Positions 1-11,388 of a stretch of DNA of 64,000 nt are shown piece by piece. Numbering within the stretch: position 1 is the first letter of the stretch; every line of letters starts with the position of its first letter. The DNA is from Clostridia bacterium (lineage in GTDB: Bacteria; Bacillota; Clostridia; Christensenellales; Borkfalkiaceae). The notes under the pieces are model-generated. The model did not search any database. It was not told where the DNA came from and saw only the letters and a list, made by a program, of their open reading frames with translations. The DNA lies in contig JAFWBT010000019.1 in NCBI GenBank assembly GCA_017507005.1, positions 77,900 to 141,899 on the forward strand, written 5' to 3'. A program made the translations under genes and the position numbers.

Positions 1-499
1 TTTCCGGCAACTGGTCGATAAGTTCCAAAGCCACCGTGCCCTGCCCTGCGATAACATCCTCGTCGTCAAAGGGATGAATAAAGGTGTAGCCCTTTTCGTC
101 GCGTAAAGACAACGCTTTTTGATAGGCGTCGTCGTACACACCCTCTACAAGGCACACCTCCGCGCCGTAGCTTTTCGTCGCCTCCACTTTGGAAATGGGC
201 GCGCCGTCGGGCAAACAAATCACCGCCTTAATCCCGTTCTTTTTCGCCGCCAACGCCACGCCTTGCGCGTGGTTACCTGCCGAACATGCAATAACGCCGC
301 GTTTTTTCTCCTCTTCGGAAAGCCGCGTCATTTTATAATACGCGCCGCGCACCTTGAACGAGCCGGTCACCTGCAAATTTTCCGTTTTTAAGTACAAATC
401 CGTACCCGGGCACAATTTGGGCGCGTAAATAACGTCTGTCTTTCTCGCAACGCCCTTTAATGCGTTACTCGCTCTGTATACGTTATCAATCGTAAGCAT
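1..499 (-). CDS. ilvA: Threonine ammonia-lyase (threonine dehydratase), N-terminal part
   Basis: PLP enzyme deaminating threonine to 2-ketobutyrate, the first step toward isoleucine. About 166 N-terminal residues are visible and the gene runs off the left edge. The start is the ATG at 499-497, with an AGGAG ribosome binding site 8 nt before it. The protein opens MLTIDNVYRASNALKGVARK. SFKVRGA near residue 47 carries the expected PLP-binding lysine, and ACSAGNHAQGVA is the phosphate-binding loop. It is the last visible gene of the branched-chain operon, 95 bp after the DUF815 gene. Whether the C-terminal ACT-like regulatory domain is present (biosynthetic versus catabolic form) cannot be seen. 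Confidence 0.93.
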   Translation of the reverse strand, partial: MLTIDNVYRASNALKGVARKTDVIYAPKLCPGTDLYLKTENLQVTGSFKVRGAYYKMTRLSEEEKKRGVIACSAGNHAQGVALAAKKNGIKAVICLPDGAPISKVEATKSYGAEVCLVEGVYDDAYQKALSLRDEKGYTFIHPFDDEDVIAGQGTVALELIDQLPE

Positions 500-594
500 A
501 CTTTTCTCCTTTCTCAACGCGTACACGGTACGCGCATTTTTCGGCAGCGTACCGTTCATCTCGTACATGGTACGCCCGTTTTTACTCTTTGAAT
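500..594. repeat. Two copies of the dispersed TTCAACGC/GTACATGGTA motif
   Basis: The gap between the DUF815 gene and ilvA holds two neighbouring copies of the window-wide motif. One is at 513-541 (TCAACGCGTACACGGTACGC), the other at 551-583 (TCTCGTACATGGTACGCCCG). Both end in a short T-run on the plus strand, as does the copy at 5841-5870. No gene is seen. Confidence 0.6.
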
Positions 595-1785
595 TTATAA
601 CAAACTGTCGATAAACTGTTCCGCACAGCGCGCCGAGCGGTTGCCTTTACGCAACGCAAACGCCTCTGCCTGTACGTCCAGTTCCTTTTCGTCCATCGTA
701 ACGCCTTTGCGGCTCGCCAATTCGTGCACGATTTCCAAATACAACGCCTTGTTCGGCTTAGAGAACAACACCGTCAGACCAAAACGCTCGGACAAGGACA
801 GCGTTTCTTGCATCGTATCGTTTCTATGCACGTCGTCCCCCTCTCTATCGCCAAAGCTTTCCTTTACGATATGACGGCGGTTGCTCGTCGCATAGATTAC
901 GGCGTTGCTCGCCTTCGCGCTCGCCGAACCTTCCAGCGCCGCTTTGAGCATACTGAAATTATCGTCGCTCTTATTAAAGGACAAATCGTCGATAAAGATG
1001 ATAAATTTCAACGGGTTGCCACTGATTTTACCCATAACGAAAGGCAGATAGCGCAGCTGGTCTTTTCTCAACTCAATCAAGCGCACGCCCTCTGCAAAGA
1101 ACGCGTTGGTCACCGCTTTCACCGTAGATGATTTCCCCGTGCCTGCATCGCCGCAAAGCAGCGTATTCGCGGCAGGTCTACCCTCCACGAACGCGCGCGT
1201 GTTCGCCACCACCTTTTCGCGCTCCTCTGCGTAGCCGATAAAGGAATCCATCGTAATTTTATCCGCGCTGACAATCGGCTCAATCTGCTTTTCGTCAGAC
1301 AAACGGAACATACCGTAGCCCGAAAATACCCCATAGCCGTATTTGTTAATATCGCGCAAGCGTTTGCGATAGAGGGCACCCATGTCTGCGTTCACGCTAT
1401 CAAACGCAGGAAGTTCTCCCGCCAAAACGCCCATATCCGCGGCAAAATCTTCCGTCGTCAAGCCGCCGAATATAGAAAACGTTTCCAGCTCACGTTTGGC
1501 AGACGCCTCTACGTTCTTATTCACTTTTTCGCCTTTCGCCACGCATTTTACGTACACGTTTTCGTCTTCGAATACGCATTTTTGCGTAAGCGCGCTCAAC
1601 GAACCGCCGCCTGCGTACACCTCAGCAACAAACGCCGCGTACGCCGCGCGTTTTTCCAAAAGCTCCCCTTTCGGGTTTTTACAATACGCCGAAAAAGTGC
1701 GAAAGACGGGCGCATTCATCACACCGATAAACACACTCGTCAGGCACAGCTCCGCATACACTTTTTCTATCTTCGTTTGTGTCAT
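595..1785 (-). CDS. DUF815-family AAA-type ATPase
   Basis: Predicted P-loop ATPase of 396 residues, matching the DUF815 family by overall layout. Residues 1-130 are a divergent N-terminal region, followed by an ATPase core. The Walker A motif GDAGTGKSS is at 212-220 and the Walker B motif FIIFIDD at 261-267. A sensor-like stretch YATSNRRHIV lies further on. The cellular role of DUF815 proteins is not established. The gene begins 12 bp after leuB and is followed by ilvA, so it is probably co-transcribed with the branched-chain genes, although nothing in the protein suggests an amino-acid role. Assigned by motif recognition only. Confidence 0.8.
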   Translation of the reverse strand: MTQTKIEKVYAELCLTSVFIGVMNAPVFRTFSAYCKNPKGELLEKRAAYAAFVAEVYAGGGSLSALTQKCVFEDENVYVKCVAKGEKVNKNVEASAKRELETFSIFGGLTTEDFAADMGVLAGELPAFDSVNADMGALYRKRLRDINKYGYGVFSGYGMFRLSDEKQIEPIVSADKITMDSFIGYAEEREKVVANTRAFVEGRPAANTLLCGDAGTGKSSTVKAVTNAFFAEGVRLIELRKDQLRYLPFVMGKISGNPLKFIIFIDDLSFNKSDDNFSMLKAALEGSASAKASNAVIYATSNRRHIVKESFGDREGDDVHRNDTMQETLSLSERFGLTVLFSKPNKALYLEIVHELASRKGVTMDEKELDVQAEAFALRKGNRSARCAEQFIDSLL

Positions 1786-1797
1786 ATTTACGCCTTT

Positions 1798-2868
1798 TTA
1801 AAGATTTTCAATAATCTTATCCGTCATTTCTACCGTACCCAGCGCATTTTCGCCGCCGCCAAGGTCCGCCGTACGCAAGCCCGCGTTCAGCACTTTATCC
1901 ACAGCGTTTACGATATCGTCCGCCGCGTCCTTTTCGTCGAACGCGTACAAGAGCATCATAGCCGCCGAAAGCACCGTCGCGATAGGGTTCGCTTTGTTCT
2001 GCCCTGCAATGTCGGGCGCAGAGCCGTGAATCGGCTCGTACAAGCCGCGCTTGCCCTCGTTAAGCGACGCCGACGGCAACATACCAATCGAGCCGGTGAT
2101 TTGCGACGCTTCATCGGACAAGATATCCCCAAACATATTGCTGGTGACGATAACGTCAAACTGCGAGGGATTACGCACGAGCTGCATTGCCGCGTTATCG
2201 ACGAGCATATCCGCCACTTCCACGTCGGGATATTCCGCCGCAATCTCGTGCACGATTTTTCTCCAAAGACGGGACGTTTCCAAAACGTTCGCTTTGTCGA
2301 TACTCGTCAACTTTTTACGGCGTTTTCTCGCCGTTTCAAACGCCACGCGCACGATACGCTCAATCTCCATACGGCTGTACGCCTCGGTGTCGTACGCCTC
2401 TTCGCCGTACTTCCCCTCACGATAGCCGCGCTCGCCGAAATAAATACCGCCCGTCAGCTCGCGCACAATCATAATATCAAAACCGTTCTGCGCGATATCC
2501 TCACGGAGCGGACAAGCCGCTTTCAAGGCAGGATACAGCTTTGCAGGGCGCAGGTTGGTAAACAAACCCATTGCCGCGCGAATCCCAAGCAACGCCTTTT
2601 CCGGACGCACGTTGCCGGGCAATGAATCCCATTTGGGACCGCCGACTGCGCCAAGCAATACGGAATCGGACGCCAAACAGCCCTGCACCGTTTCTTCAGG
2701 CAACGGCTGACCGCACGCGTCAATCGCCGCGCCGCCGATTAAATACGGCGTGAACGAAAAGCCGATATTTCTCTTTTTCCCGACTGACTCTAAAACGCGC
2801 ACCGCGCTGTCTACGATTTCGGGACCAATCCCGTCCCCACGCAACAAACCGATTTTATAATTTTTCAT
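1798..2868 (-). CDS. leuB: 3-isopropylmalate dehydrogenase
   Basis: Oxidatively decarboxylates 3-isopropylmalate to 2-ketoisocaproate with NAD+, the third step specific to leucine. It is 356 residues, the normal length for bacterial LeuB. Family landmarks are [12 protein letters not shown] at the N-terminus, the ELTGGIYFG loop, the substrate/metal segment around [12 protein letters not shown], and [17 protein letters not shown], which gives the catalytic and metal-binding aspartates. The following [13 protein letters not shown]-binding loop is intact. It lies 32 bp after the lipoprotein gene in the same operon, separated from leuCD by that lipoprotein. Confidence 0.97.
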   Translation of the reverse strand: MKNYKIGLLRGDGIGPEIVDSAVRVLESVGKKRNIGFSFTPYLIGGAAIDACGQPLPEETVQGCLASDSVLLGAVGGPKWDSLPGNVRPEKALLGIRAAMGLFTNLRPAKLYPALKAACPLREDIAQNGFDIMIVRELTGGIYFGERGYREGKYGEEAYDTEAYSRMEIERIVRVAFETARKRRKKLTSIDKANVLETSRLWRKIVHEIAAEYPDVEVADMLVDNAAMQLVRNPSQFDVIVTSNMFGDILSDEASQITGSIGMLPSASLNEGKRGLYEPIHGSAPDIAGQNKANPIATVLSAAMMLLYAFDEKDAADDIVNAVDKVLNAGLRTADLGGGENALGTVEMTDKIIENL

Positions 2869-2900
2869 AATTCTCTCCTTGTTATTCCTTCTCGCTAAAT

Positions 2901-3608
2901 TTAAGCCAAATACTGCAAGAAAGATATATCGTACGTAGCGCCTTCCAAGCCACTATATACGTTTTTATACACCGTAAAGCCTTCCGAATGATACCCAAGC
3001 TCGTCATTTACGTTTGCTTTATCCTCGGGAATAATCTCGCCTTTCTTTGGCAACACGTTATATTTTGCATAGCCCTGTATTTTCTGTAAAGCGCCCATAG
3101 TGTAGACGAAAACGACCGTGTTTTCCTCCTCGTCTAAAAGGAAATATTCCAACGTTTCCCATTTATCGTCGTAATCCATCCACTGCACGATATAAGCAGG
3201 ATAATGGAAATTTTCATCATCACGCAAAAGTTTCATTTCGCCGTTATCCGTCGTAATGGAAAAATTATCCAAGCCTTCTACAAAGCCATCAAATTTCTCC
3301 TCCGTCAACCGACAGGTAAAATACGCTGCATAGTAATCCACGTCTATGCTCGCAGCCCAGTAAAAGTAAAAATCTGCCAACGTCGTAGGCGTTTCTCTTG
3401 GGCACAAGATAAGATAGGAATTGTATAAATATTCGCCATACCCAAACAAATCTTCTCTATTTGGATCGGAATGTTTATTCCAATCTTCCACCACGTCGTA
3501 CATATATTGATAATACTGTACGCCTTTTTTCGTTTTGGTGCAACCAGCCAAACCCAACGCGCAAACAATAGATAAAAAAATCACTGTTATTTTTTTTGCT
3601 GCTTTCAT
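2901..3608 (-). CDS. Predicted lipoprotein inside the leu operon
   Basis: A 235-residue protein of unknown function. It has a lipoprotein signal peptide: a basic start MKAAKK, a hydrophobic core, and the lipobox LAGC at about residues 20-23. It is therefore expected to be lipid-anchored on the outer face of the membrane. The mature part is rich in Tyr, Asp and Glu, with no recognised motif. It lies between leuD and leuB (25 and 32 bp gaps), so it is probably transcribed with them. A surface lipoprotein is unexpected in a leucine operon. It could be a late insertion or a substrate-related surface protein. Confidence 0.8.
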   Translation of the reverse strand: MKAAKKITVIFLSIVCALGLAGCTKTKKGVQYYQYMYDVVEDWNKHSDPNREDLFGYGEYLYNSYLILCPRETPTTLADFYFYWAASIDVDYYAAYFTCRLTEEKFDGFVEGLDNFSITTDNGEMKLLRDDENFHYPAYIVQWMDYDDKWETLEYFLLDEEENTVVFVYTMGALQKIQGYAKYNVLPKKGEIIPEDKANVNDELGYHSEGFTVYKNVYSGLEGATYDISFLQYLA

Positions 3609-3633
3609 CTTTTTCCCCTTATCAAAGTTCTTT

Positions 3634-4128
3634 TTATTTCACGTCGCCACTTTGAATAGACGCCACCAAACCGCCGTTTTCAATAATTTTCTGAATAAAT
3701 TCGGGGAACGGCTGCGTTTGAAAACTCTTGCCCGTCGTGCGGTTGTAGATGACGCCTGCATCGAGGTCCGCCTCTACCGTATCGCCGTCGGCAATGCCGT
3801 CCACCGCCTCCGCGCATTCCACGATAGCAAGCCCGATATTGATAGAATTGCGATAGAAAATACGCGCAAAACTCTTGGCGATTACGACGGAAATACCGCT
3901 CGCTTTAATCGCTATCGGCGCGTGCTCACGCGAAGAACCACAGCCGAAATTGTTCCCTGCTATCATAATATCGCCAGCCTGCACTTTGCTCGTAAATTCC
4001 TTGTCGATATCCTCCATACAATGGGACGCAAGCTCTTTATGGTCGCTCGTATTAAGATAGCGCGCAGGGATAATAACGTCCGTGTCTACGTTGTCACCGT
4101 ATTTGATTGCTTTTCCGTTGAAAATCAT
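3634..4128 (-). CDS. leuD: 3-isopropylmalate dehydratase small subunit
   Basis: Small (swivelling) subunit of isopropylmalate isomerase, partner of LeuC in converting 2- to 3-isopropylmalate. At 164 residues it is the short form common in Clostridia and archaea rather than the roughly 200-residue proteobacterial form. The substrate loop [17 protein letters not shown] is intact, as is the early [12 protein letters not shown] segment. Its ATG overlaps the leuC stop by 4 bp (ATGA), which implies translational coupling and equal subunit dosage. Confidence 0.96.
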   Translation of the reverse strand: MIFNGKAIKYGDNVDTDVIIPARYLNTSDHKELASHCMEDIDKEFTSKVQAGDIMIAGNNFGCGSSREHAPIAIKASGISVVIAKSFARIFYRNSINIGLAIVECAEAVDGIADGDTVEADLDAGVIYNRTTGKSFQTQPFPEFIQKIIENGGLVASIQSGDVK

Positions 4129-5390
4129 TTCATCACCTCCATAGGATCGGCGATTTTGCCCATAACGGCGCTCGCCGCCGCCACCGCAGGCGAAGCCAAA
4201 TACACTTCGCTGTCCACGTGCCCCATACGTCCGACGAAATTACGGTTCGTCGTCGCAACGGCGCGCTCGCCTGCCGTCAAAATACCCATATAGCCGCCAA
4301 GACAAGGCCCGCAGGTGGGCGTGGATACCACACAGCCTGCTTCGATAAATATCTTCACCAGCCCGTTTTCTACGGCTTTCATATAAATATCCTGCGTCGC
4401 AGGAATTACGATAGTGCGGACGCGTTTGGCTACCTTTCTGCCTTTCAAAATCTCCGCCGCCTCGGCAAGGTCTTTATAATGCCCGTTCGTACACGAGCCG
4501 ATTACCACCTGATCAATTTTCACGTCGCCGATTTCGTCGAACGTCTTGGTGTTTTCAGGCAAGTGCGGAAACGCCACCGTCGATTTGATTTCCGAAAGGT
4601 CAATCTCGTACGTCTCGTCGTACACCGCGTCCTCGTCCGCTTTATAGGCAACGAAATCACGGTCGGAGTGCGTCTTTACGTATTCTACCGTCTGCTCGTC
4701 CACTTCAAAAATACCGTTCTTCGCGCCTGCCTCAATCGCCATATTAGAAATCGTCAAACGGTCGTACACCGTGAGCGACTGCACGCCCTCGCCCGTGAAC
4801 TCCATCGAGCGATACAGCGCGCCGTCCACGCCGATTTTGCCGATAATGTGCAAAATGACGTCCTTGCCCGACACGTATTTGTTCAGCTTGCCTTTGAGCA
4901 CGAATTTAATCGCGGAAGGCACCTTAAACCACGCCTTCCCCGTCGCCATACCGCACGCCATATCCGTCGAGCCAACACCCGTCGAAAACGCGCCGAGCGC
5001 CCCGTACGTGCAGGTGTGCGAATCTGCGCCGATTACGACGTCCCCAGGCACGACCAAGCCCTTTTCAGGGAGCAATGCGTGCTCGATACCCATTTGACCA
5101 ACGTCATAGAAATGGGTGACGTCGTGCTTATCGCAAAAATCACGACACATCTTGCACTGCGCCGCCGCCTTGATATCCTTATTCGGCGCGAAATGGTCCA
5201 TGACCATCGTCACCTTGTCTTTATCGTACACGCCCGTCGCGCCGATTTTTTCAAATTCTTTAATCGCCACGGGCGACGTGATGTCGTTCCCTAAAACACG
5301 GTCGAGACTGACCAAAATCAGCTGTCCTGCCTCCACCTTTTCCAGCCCCGCGTGCGCCGCGAGAATTTTTTGCGTCATCGTCATTGACAT
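4125..5390 (-). CDS. leuC: 3-isopropylmalate dehydratase large subunit
   Basis: Aconitase-family large subunit, 421 residues, the usual length of the clostridial/archaeal type. The three [4Fe-4S] cysteines are present: one in GSCTNGH (about residue 299) and two in CGPCLGG (about 359 and 362). Early motifs include [13 protein letters not shown], with cluster/substrate residues. It overlaps leuD by 4 bp. Upstream, a 36-bp gap separates it from a small lipoprotein gene. Confidence 0.97.
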   Translation of the reverse strand: MSMTMTQKILAAHAGLEKVEAGQLILVSLDRVLGNDITSPVAIKEFEKIGATGVYDKDKVTMVMDHFAPNKDIKAAAQCKMCRDFCDKHDVTHFYDVGQMGIEHALLPEKGLVVPGDVVIGADSHTCTYGALGAFSTGVGSTDMACGMATGKAWFKVPSAIKFVLKGKLNKYVSGKDVILHIIGKIGVDGALYRSMEFTGEGVQSLTVYDRLTISNMAIEAGAKNGIFEVDEQTVEYVKTHSDRDFVAYKADEDAVYDETYEIDLSEIKSTVAFPHLPENTKTFDEIGDVKIDQVVIGSCTNGHYKDLAEAAEILKGRKVAKRVRTIVIPATQDIYMKAVENGLVKIFIEAGCVVSTPTCGPCLGGYMGILTAGERAVATTNRNFVGRMGHVDSEVYLASPAVAAASAVMGKIADPMEVMK

Positions 5391-5426
5391 TGTTTTTATT
5401 TCCTTTTTTCTAAATCTTTCACTTGT

Positions 5427-5822
5427 TTAGTCTTCATAGCCGACTAAATCTTTTACCCGAGCCGAGCTCGGCTCAATATTCGTCGTCGTATACACGCAAT
5501 ACCGCCAAGTTTCACCCTTTTCCACGCCGTCAATCGAATCAAATTCCGATTTTATCACGTTCCCGTCCTCATCGTAAACCACGACAGTCAGAGTGATATA
5601 CGCATCGTCGCCATTCACGTTTTTGATAATGCCCTCCACGTATACGTCGTAGCATTTGTCCTCTTCGTTATATGTCGAACGCAGCGTTGGTCCGTTCATT
5701 TGTTCGACGGTTATTTCCTCCCACTCGTCACCCCAGTTCCAAATACACCCTGCGAGCGAGATAATGAGTATTAGCGCCATCAACAGCAACGAAAAGATTT
5801 TTACCCCTCTTGTTCTCGTCAC
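5427..5822 (-). CDS. Small lipoprotein, FxLYD-like domain
   Basis: A 131-residue protein with an N-terminal signal peptide and lipobox SLAGC at about residues 23-27, predicted to be exported and lipid-anchored. The mature part resembles an FxLYD-type beta-sandwich: GIIKNVNGDDAYITLTVVVY, then a DEDG turn, then a KGETW motif. This small extracytoplasmic domain has no known enzymatic function. It sits between ilvD and leuC and is the second lipoprotein embedded in this operon. The family assignment rests on pattern only. Confidence 0.72.
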   Translation of the reverse strand: MTRTRGVKIFSLLLMALILIISLAGCIWNWGDEWEEITVEQMNGPTLRSTYNEEDKCYDVYVEGIIKNVNGDDAYITLTVVVYDEDGNVIKSEFDSIDGVEKGETWRYCVYTTTNIEPSSARVKDLVGYED

Positions 5823-5840
5823 TTTTTCTCTCCTTATCCT

Positions 5841-6001
5841 TTCAACGCGTACATGGTACGCCCATTTTTATATTGTATCAATAAAAAGCGTAAACCGCAA
5901 AGCGTTGCTTTGCGTGCTTTTTGATACATTACGAATAATTTTAAAATACGCATTACGCCTTACGGCGCGTGAATTGCATTTACAAGGCAATGCAATTCAC
6001 G
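5841..6001. repeat. ilvD-lipoprotein spacer: dispersed motif plus two hairpins
   Basis: Positions 5841-5870 are a near-consensus copy of the dispersed motif (TTCAACGCGTACATGGTACG). Positions 5876-5930 form a long imperfect hairpin with an inner GCAAAGC/GCTTTGC stem. Positions 5968-6001 form a perfect 13-bp hairpin (CGTGAATTGCATT / AATGCAATTCACG, 8-nt loop). None has a clear U-tract in the operon direction, so these are more likely RNA processing or repeat structures than terminators. Confidence 0.6.
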
Positions 6002-6018
6002 TAGCGTTATTCAGCGTT

Positions 6019-7677
6019 TTACTTATTGATAATCGCGCCTTTATCCGCAGAGCTTACCTGCGAGGCGTATCTCTTCAAATAACCGCTCACTTCTTTTTTC
6101 TTAATCGGCATTTCCGCTTTACGCTTTGCAAGCTCCTCGTCGGAAACGTTCAGCTTAATCGAATACGCAGGAATATTGATAGAGATGATATCGCCGTCCT
6201 TCACGTACGCAATCACGCCGCCGTTCGCCGCTTCGGGCGATACGTGCCCTATCGACGCGCCGCGCGTTGCGCCCGAGAATCTGCCGTCGGTGATAAGGGC
6301 AACGTCTTTGTCCAAGCCCATGCCTGCAATCGCAGACGTAGGCGATAACATTTCACGCATACCCGGGCCACCCGCAGGGCCTTCGTAACGAATCACGACA
6401 ACGTCGCCTTTTACAATCTTGCCGCCGTAGATAGCCGCAATACATTCCTCTTCGCTCTCGAACACCTTCGCAGGTCCTTCGTGCACCAGCATTTCCGCCG
6501 CCACTGCCGCGCGTTTCACCACACAGCCGTCAGGCGCGAGATTGCCTTTGAGCACCGCAATACCGCCCGTTTTACCGAACGCGTTTTCGGGCTTTCTAAT
6601 CACTTCGTCGTCGTAATTTACCACGCCGACAAGGTTTTCTTTCATCGTCTTGCCCGTGCAGGTCATTACGCTCGTATCCAAGAGATTGAGCGCTTCCAGC
6701 TCTTTCAAAACAGCGTGCACGCCGCCTGCCTCGTTGAGGTCTTCCATATACGTAGGGCCAGCGGGGGCGAGGTGGCACAAATTAGGCGTCTTTTCGCTGA
6801 TTTCGTTCACTTCGTCCAAATCGAATTTCACGCCCAGCTCGTTCGCAATCGCAGGCAAGTGCAACATACTGTTCGTCGAACAGCCAAGTGCCATATCCGC
6901 CGTGATAGCGTTCTTGATTGCCGCCGCCGTCATAATATCGCGGGGACGGATATTCTTTTTCACCAGCTCCATTACCTGTATACCGGCGTGCTTTGCCAGC
7001 TCGATACGCGCGGAATACACCGCAGGTATCGTACCGTTGCCTTTCAAGCCCATACCCAAAACTTCGGTAAGACAGTTCATAGAGTTCGCCGTATACATAC
7101 CCGAGCAAGAGCCGCAAGTAGGACATACTTTGCGTTCAAATTCGGTGAGCTGTTCTTCGTTGATTTTGCCTGCCGTGTACGCGCCAACCGCCTCGAACAT
7201 ACTCGAAAGCGAGCGTTTTTTACCGTTCACACGCCCAGCGAGCATAGGTCCGCCGCTCACGAACACGGTGGGAATATTCAATCTTGCCGCCGCCATCAAC
7301 AGCCCGGGTACGTTCTTATCGCAGTTGGGAATCATTACCAGCCCGTCAAAGCCATGTGCTAGCACCATTGCCTCCGTCGAGTCGGCAATGAGGTCACGCG
7401 TGACGAGGGAATATTTCATACCCGTATGCCCCATCGCAATACCGTCGCAAACGGTGATAGCGGGGAACATAATCGGCGTACCGCCTGCCATCGCCACGCC
7501 CAGTTTTGCCGCCTGCGCGATTTTATCGAGGTTGGTATGCCCGGGTACGATTTCATTGTACGAACAAACGATACCAATCAACGGCCGAGCCTGTTCTTCC
7601 TCCGTCAAGCCCAGCGCGTGATACAGCGATCTGTGCGGAGCGTTTTGAAATCCGTCTACTATCGTTTCTTTAATCAT
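6019..7677 (-). CDS. ilvD: Dihydroxy-acid dehydratase
   Basis: Iron-sulfur dehydratase forming 2-keto acids from dihydroxy acids, the last common step before transamination in Ile and Val synthesis. It is 552 residues, full length. Cluster and active-site segments are intact: [26 protein letters not shown], and [20 protein letters not shown] with the catalytic serine. The ribosome binding site AAGGAA precedes the ATG at 7677. It is followed by a structured spacer rather than by tightly packed genes. Confidence 0.97.
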   Translation of the reverse strand: MIKETIVDGFQNAPHRSLYHALGLTEEEQARPLIGIVCSYNEIVPGHTNLDKIAQAAKLGVAMAGGTPIMFPAITVCDGIAMGHTGMKYSLVTRDLIADSTEAMVLAHGFDGLVMIPNCDKNVPGLLMAAARLNIPTVFVSGGPMLAGRVNGKKRSLSSMFEAVGAYTAGKINEEQLTEFERKVCPTCGSCSGMYTANSMNCLTEVLGMGLKGNGTIPAVYSARIELAKHAGIQVMELVKKNIRPRDIMTAAAIKNAITADMALGCSTNSMLHLPAIANELGVKFDLDEVNEISEKTPNLCHLAPAGPTYMEDLNEAGGVHAVLKELEALNLLDTSVMTCTGKTMKENLVGVVNYDDEVIRKPENAFGKTGGIAVLKGNLAPDGCVVKRAAVAAEMLVHEGPAKVFESEEECIAAIYGGKIVKGDVVVIRYEGPAGGPGMREMLSPTSAIAGMGLDKDVALITDGRFSGATRGASIGHVSPEAANGGVIAYVKDGDIISINIPAYSIKLNVSDEELAKRKAEMPIKKKEVSGYLKRYASQVSSADKGAIINK

Positions 7678-7736
7678 AATACGTTCCTTTTAGGGGAAGT
7701 TCTTATCCTATGGATAAAATCCCACCTATAAATATC

Positions 7737-8783
<1,047 letters not shown>

Positions 8784-8847
8784 TTATTTTTATTTTTTAT
8801 TTTTTCAATGTTAAAAAGTTTGTCAGAAACGTTATTTCTCGTTTTTG

Positions 8848-9348
8848 TTATTTATTCAAAAGCGTCGTCGTACCTCTATCCAACGCAACGATACCCGTAC
8901 GGCACATTTCGAGGATTCCGAACGGCTGCATCAATTTTACGAACGCGTCGATTTTGGACGGACTACCCGTCACCTCGATACACATACCTTCCGTCGAATA
9001 ATCGATAACGCTCGCGCGGAAAACATCCACCGCCGTCATAATATCGCTTCTATGTTCCGCCTTGTTCATCACTTTGATGAGCATAAGCTCGCGCTTGATA
9101 GGTTCGTCGTCAAGCACCTCTACTTTTTTAACGACGTACAGCTTTTTCAGCTGATTGATGAGCTGTTCGCGCACGTATTCGTCGCCGCTCATCGCAATCG
9201 TGATACGGGAATATTCAGGACGTTCCGTTTCCCCCACCGTCAATGCGTCAATGTTAAAGCCACGACGGGTGAACATTGCCGTTACTCTCGTCAATACACC
9301 CGCTTGGTTGTCTACGTATACCGCTATTACGAATTTATTGTTTTCCAT
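8848..9348 (-). CDS. ilvN: Acetolactate synthase small (regulatory) subunit
   Basis: Regulatory partner of IlvB. It is 166 residues, with an N-terminal ACT domain (VYVDNQAGVLTRVTAMFTRR, residues about 10-30) that normally binds valine for feedback inhibition, then the second conserved half. A GGAG ribosome binding site lies 8 nt before the start. It is 12 bp after ilvB, so the two are co-translated. Also known as ilvH in other genomes. Confidence 0.95.
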   Translation of the reverse strand: MENNKFVIAVYVDNQAGVLTRVTAMFTRRGFNIDALTVGETERPEYSRITIAMSGDEYVREQLINQLKKLYVVKKVEVLDDEPIKRELMLIKVMNKAEHRSDIMTAVDVFRASVIDYSTEGMCIEVTGSPSKIDAFVKLMQPFGILEMCRTGIVALDRGTTTLLNK

Positions 9349-9360
9349 TTTATTTTCTCC

Positions 9361-11046
9361 TTACACCTTCGTAATCATATCGCTAATCGCGCCGCCAGGA
9401 GGGAGCATAGGCAACACCAGCTCGTCCTTGTCAATACGCACGTCGATTACGACAGGTTTGCCCTCTTTCGATTTTTCCAACGCTTCGCTAAACGCGCGTT
9501 TGAATTCGATAGGCGTTTCCGCCAAATACCCTTCCGCGCCGAACGCCTTGGCAAGCGCGACGAAATCCGTCTTTCTCGCTAACACCGTGTTGGAATATCT
9601 CTTGCCGAAGAACAGTGTTTGCCATTGCCGTACCATACCCAACACACCGTTGTTCATCAATACGATTACCACGGGGATTTTGTACGTCACAGCCGTTGCC
9701 AGCTCGTTCAAATTCATACCAAAGCTACCGTCGCCCGTAATGAGGAGCACGGGATCTTTCGTCGCCACGTACGCGCCCATTGCCGCGCCAAGCCCAAAGC
9801 CCATCGTACCCAAGCCGCCGCTGGATACGAATCTTCTCGAACGGTCGAACGTCGAATACTGCGCCGCCCACATCTGGTGCTGGCCAACGTCCGTTGCCGT
9901 AATCGTTGCCGCGGGCTTTAATTCGTTGATGATATCGAACACCGTTTTCGGCGTCAGAGGCGCTTTTGCCGCCGCCGCAATTTCGTCCGAAATACGTTTT
10001 TCTTCGTCTTTGAGCGCCTTTACGCGCGCCATCCAGTCGGGTTTTTTATTCTCCGTGAGCTTTGCCGCGATACGCTTGAACGCGTCCTCTACGTCCCCGA
10101 CGATACCAAGATTTACGCGAACGTTTTTGTTCACTTCCGCCGAATCGGGATCGAGCTGAATAATCTTGCTCTGCTTTGCAAATTTGGAAACGTTACCCGT
10201 CGCTCTATCCGAGAAACGAACGCCGACAGCCAAAATCAAATCCGCTTCGTTCTGCGCCATAGAGGAGGCAAAATGCCCGTGCATACCCTGCATACCGAGG
10301 AATTTTTCATTTTCCTGCGGTACGGAGGAAAGCCCCATAAACGAACAGCCGATTGCCGCGTCAATCTTTTCCGCCAGCGCAACGATATCCGCGCCCATAC
10401 AAAGCCCTGCCGCACCGCCGCCAACGTAGATGTACGGCTTTTTCGCCTCTTGCAGCATAGCCACCGCCTCGTCGATAAGGCAATCTTTCACCTTCGGCAG
10501 AGGGATTTTTCCCACAATAGGCTGCGGCTCGTATTCATACGTCCCTACCTGCACGTCCTTGGGAATATCGACGAGCACAGGCCCCGGTCTGCCCGACTTT
10601 GCTATCGTGAACGCTTTGCGAATCGTGTCGGCAAGGTCTTCAATCTTATTGACGAAGAAATTATGCTTGGTGATAGGCAACGTCACGCCCGTAATATCAA
10701 TTTCTTGGAAACTGTCTTTACCAATCAAAGAACAAGGCACGTTCCCCGTGATTGCGACCATGGGTATGCTGTCCAGCATAGCCGTAGCGATACCCGTGAC
10801 GAGGTTGGTCGCGCCCGGGCCGCTGGTGGCGATACATACACCGACCTTACCCGTCGCTCTCGAATACCCGTCCGCCGCGTGCGACGCACCCTGCTCGTGC
10901 GCGGTGAGGATATGGTTGATTTTGTCTTTATATTCGTACAGAGCGTCGTAGATATTGATAACCTGACCGCCCGGATACCCGAAAACGTCGGTAACGCCCT
11001 GTTCGATAAGCGTTTGGATTAAAATTTGTGCACCGTTTAATTTCAT
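9361..11046 (-). CDS. ilvB: Acetolactate synthase large (catalytic) subunit
   Basis: Thiamine-diphosphate enzyme condensing pyruvate with pyruvate or 2-ketobutyrate. It is 561 residues, full length. Motifs in order: FGYPGGQVINIYDAL, the catalytic glutamate in LTAHEQGASHAADGYSR, the GPGATN loop, RFSDRATG, and the ThDP motif TGDGSFGMNLNEL...MNNGVLGM. This is an anabolic acetohydroxyacid synthase, as the adjacent ilvN confirms. It is separated from leuA by a 342-bp repeat-bearing spacer. Confidence 0.97.
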   Translation of the reverse strand: MKLNGAQILIQTLIEQGVTDVFGYPGGQVINIYDALYEYKDKINHILTAHEQGASHAADGYSRATGKVGVCIATSGPGATNLVTGIATAMLDSIPMVAITGNVPCSLIGKDSFQEIDITGVTLPITKHNFFVNKIEDLADTIRKAFTIAKSGRPGPVLVDIPKDVQVGTYEYEPQPIVGKIPLPKVKDCLIDEAVAMLQEAKKPYIYVGGGAAGLCMGADIVALAEKIDAAIGCSFMGLSSVPQENEKFLGMQGMHGHFASSMAQNEADLILAVGVRFSDRATGNVSKFAKQSKIIQLDPDSAEVNKNVRVNLGIVGDVEDAFKRIAAKLTENKKPDWMARVKALKDEEKRISDEIAAAAKAPLTPKTVFDIINELKPAATITATDVGQHQMWAAQYSTFDRSRRFVSSGGLGTMGFGLGAAMGAYVATKDPVLLITGDGSFGMNLNELATAVTYKIPVVIVLMNNGVLGMVRQWQTLFFGKRYSNTVLARKTDFVALAKAFGAEGYLAETPIEFKRAFSEALEKSKEGKPVVIDVRIDKDELVLPMLPPGGAISDMITKV

Positions 11047-11388
11047 TTTATTATTTTCTCCTTAATTTTCCGTAATGTTCGTTGGATTAAAAACGCAGTA
11101 GCATTACGCGTAGCGTATTTTTTAATTTTAGCCGCAACTTTTCGCCTTACGAAAAACTTCACTTAGCTATGCTAAAATTCACTACGAACGTAATTTCACT
11201 TTTGAACTCCGTTCAAAAAATTCACTCTTTTGCCGCAGGATTGCGAAGCATATTCTTCAACTCGTTTTCAAAACGAAGCAAGATGCAAGCAAGCCAAGAA
11301 AGACAAGGCTTTTCGACGGGAGCGTACTAGCCGTACGCGAGCTAGAAAAACGTAGCTTGCCGCAGGATTGCGAAGCATATTCTTCGTT
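11047..11388. repeat. leuA-ilvB spacer with direct repeats and hairpin element (copy 3)
   Basis: A non-coding gap of 342 bp. Positions 11231-11258 and 11358-11385 are a perfect 28-bp direct repeat (GCCGCAGGATTGCGAAGC core) about 127 bp apart; the right copy ends 3 bp short of the leuA stop. Between them lies GGGAGCGTACTAGCCGTACG (about 11319-11338), identical to the copy downstream of ruvA. It can fold as CGTAC-TAGCC-GTACG. Positions 11100-11220 hold several degenerate repeats of the form AATTCACT. The gap must be transcribed if leuA and ilvB share one operon. Confidence 0.75.
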
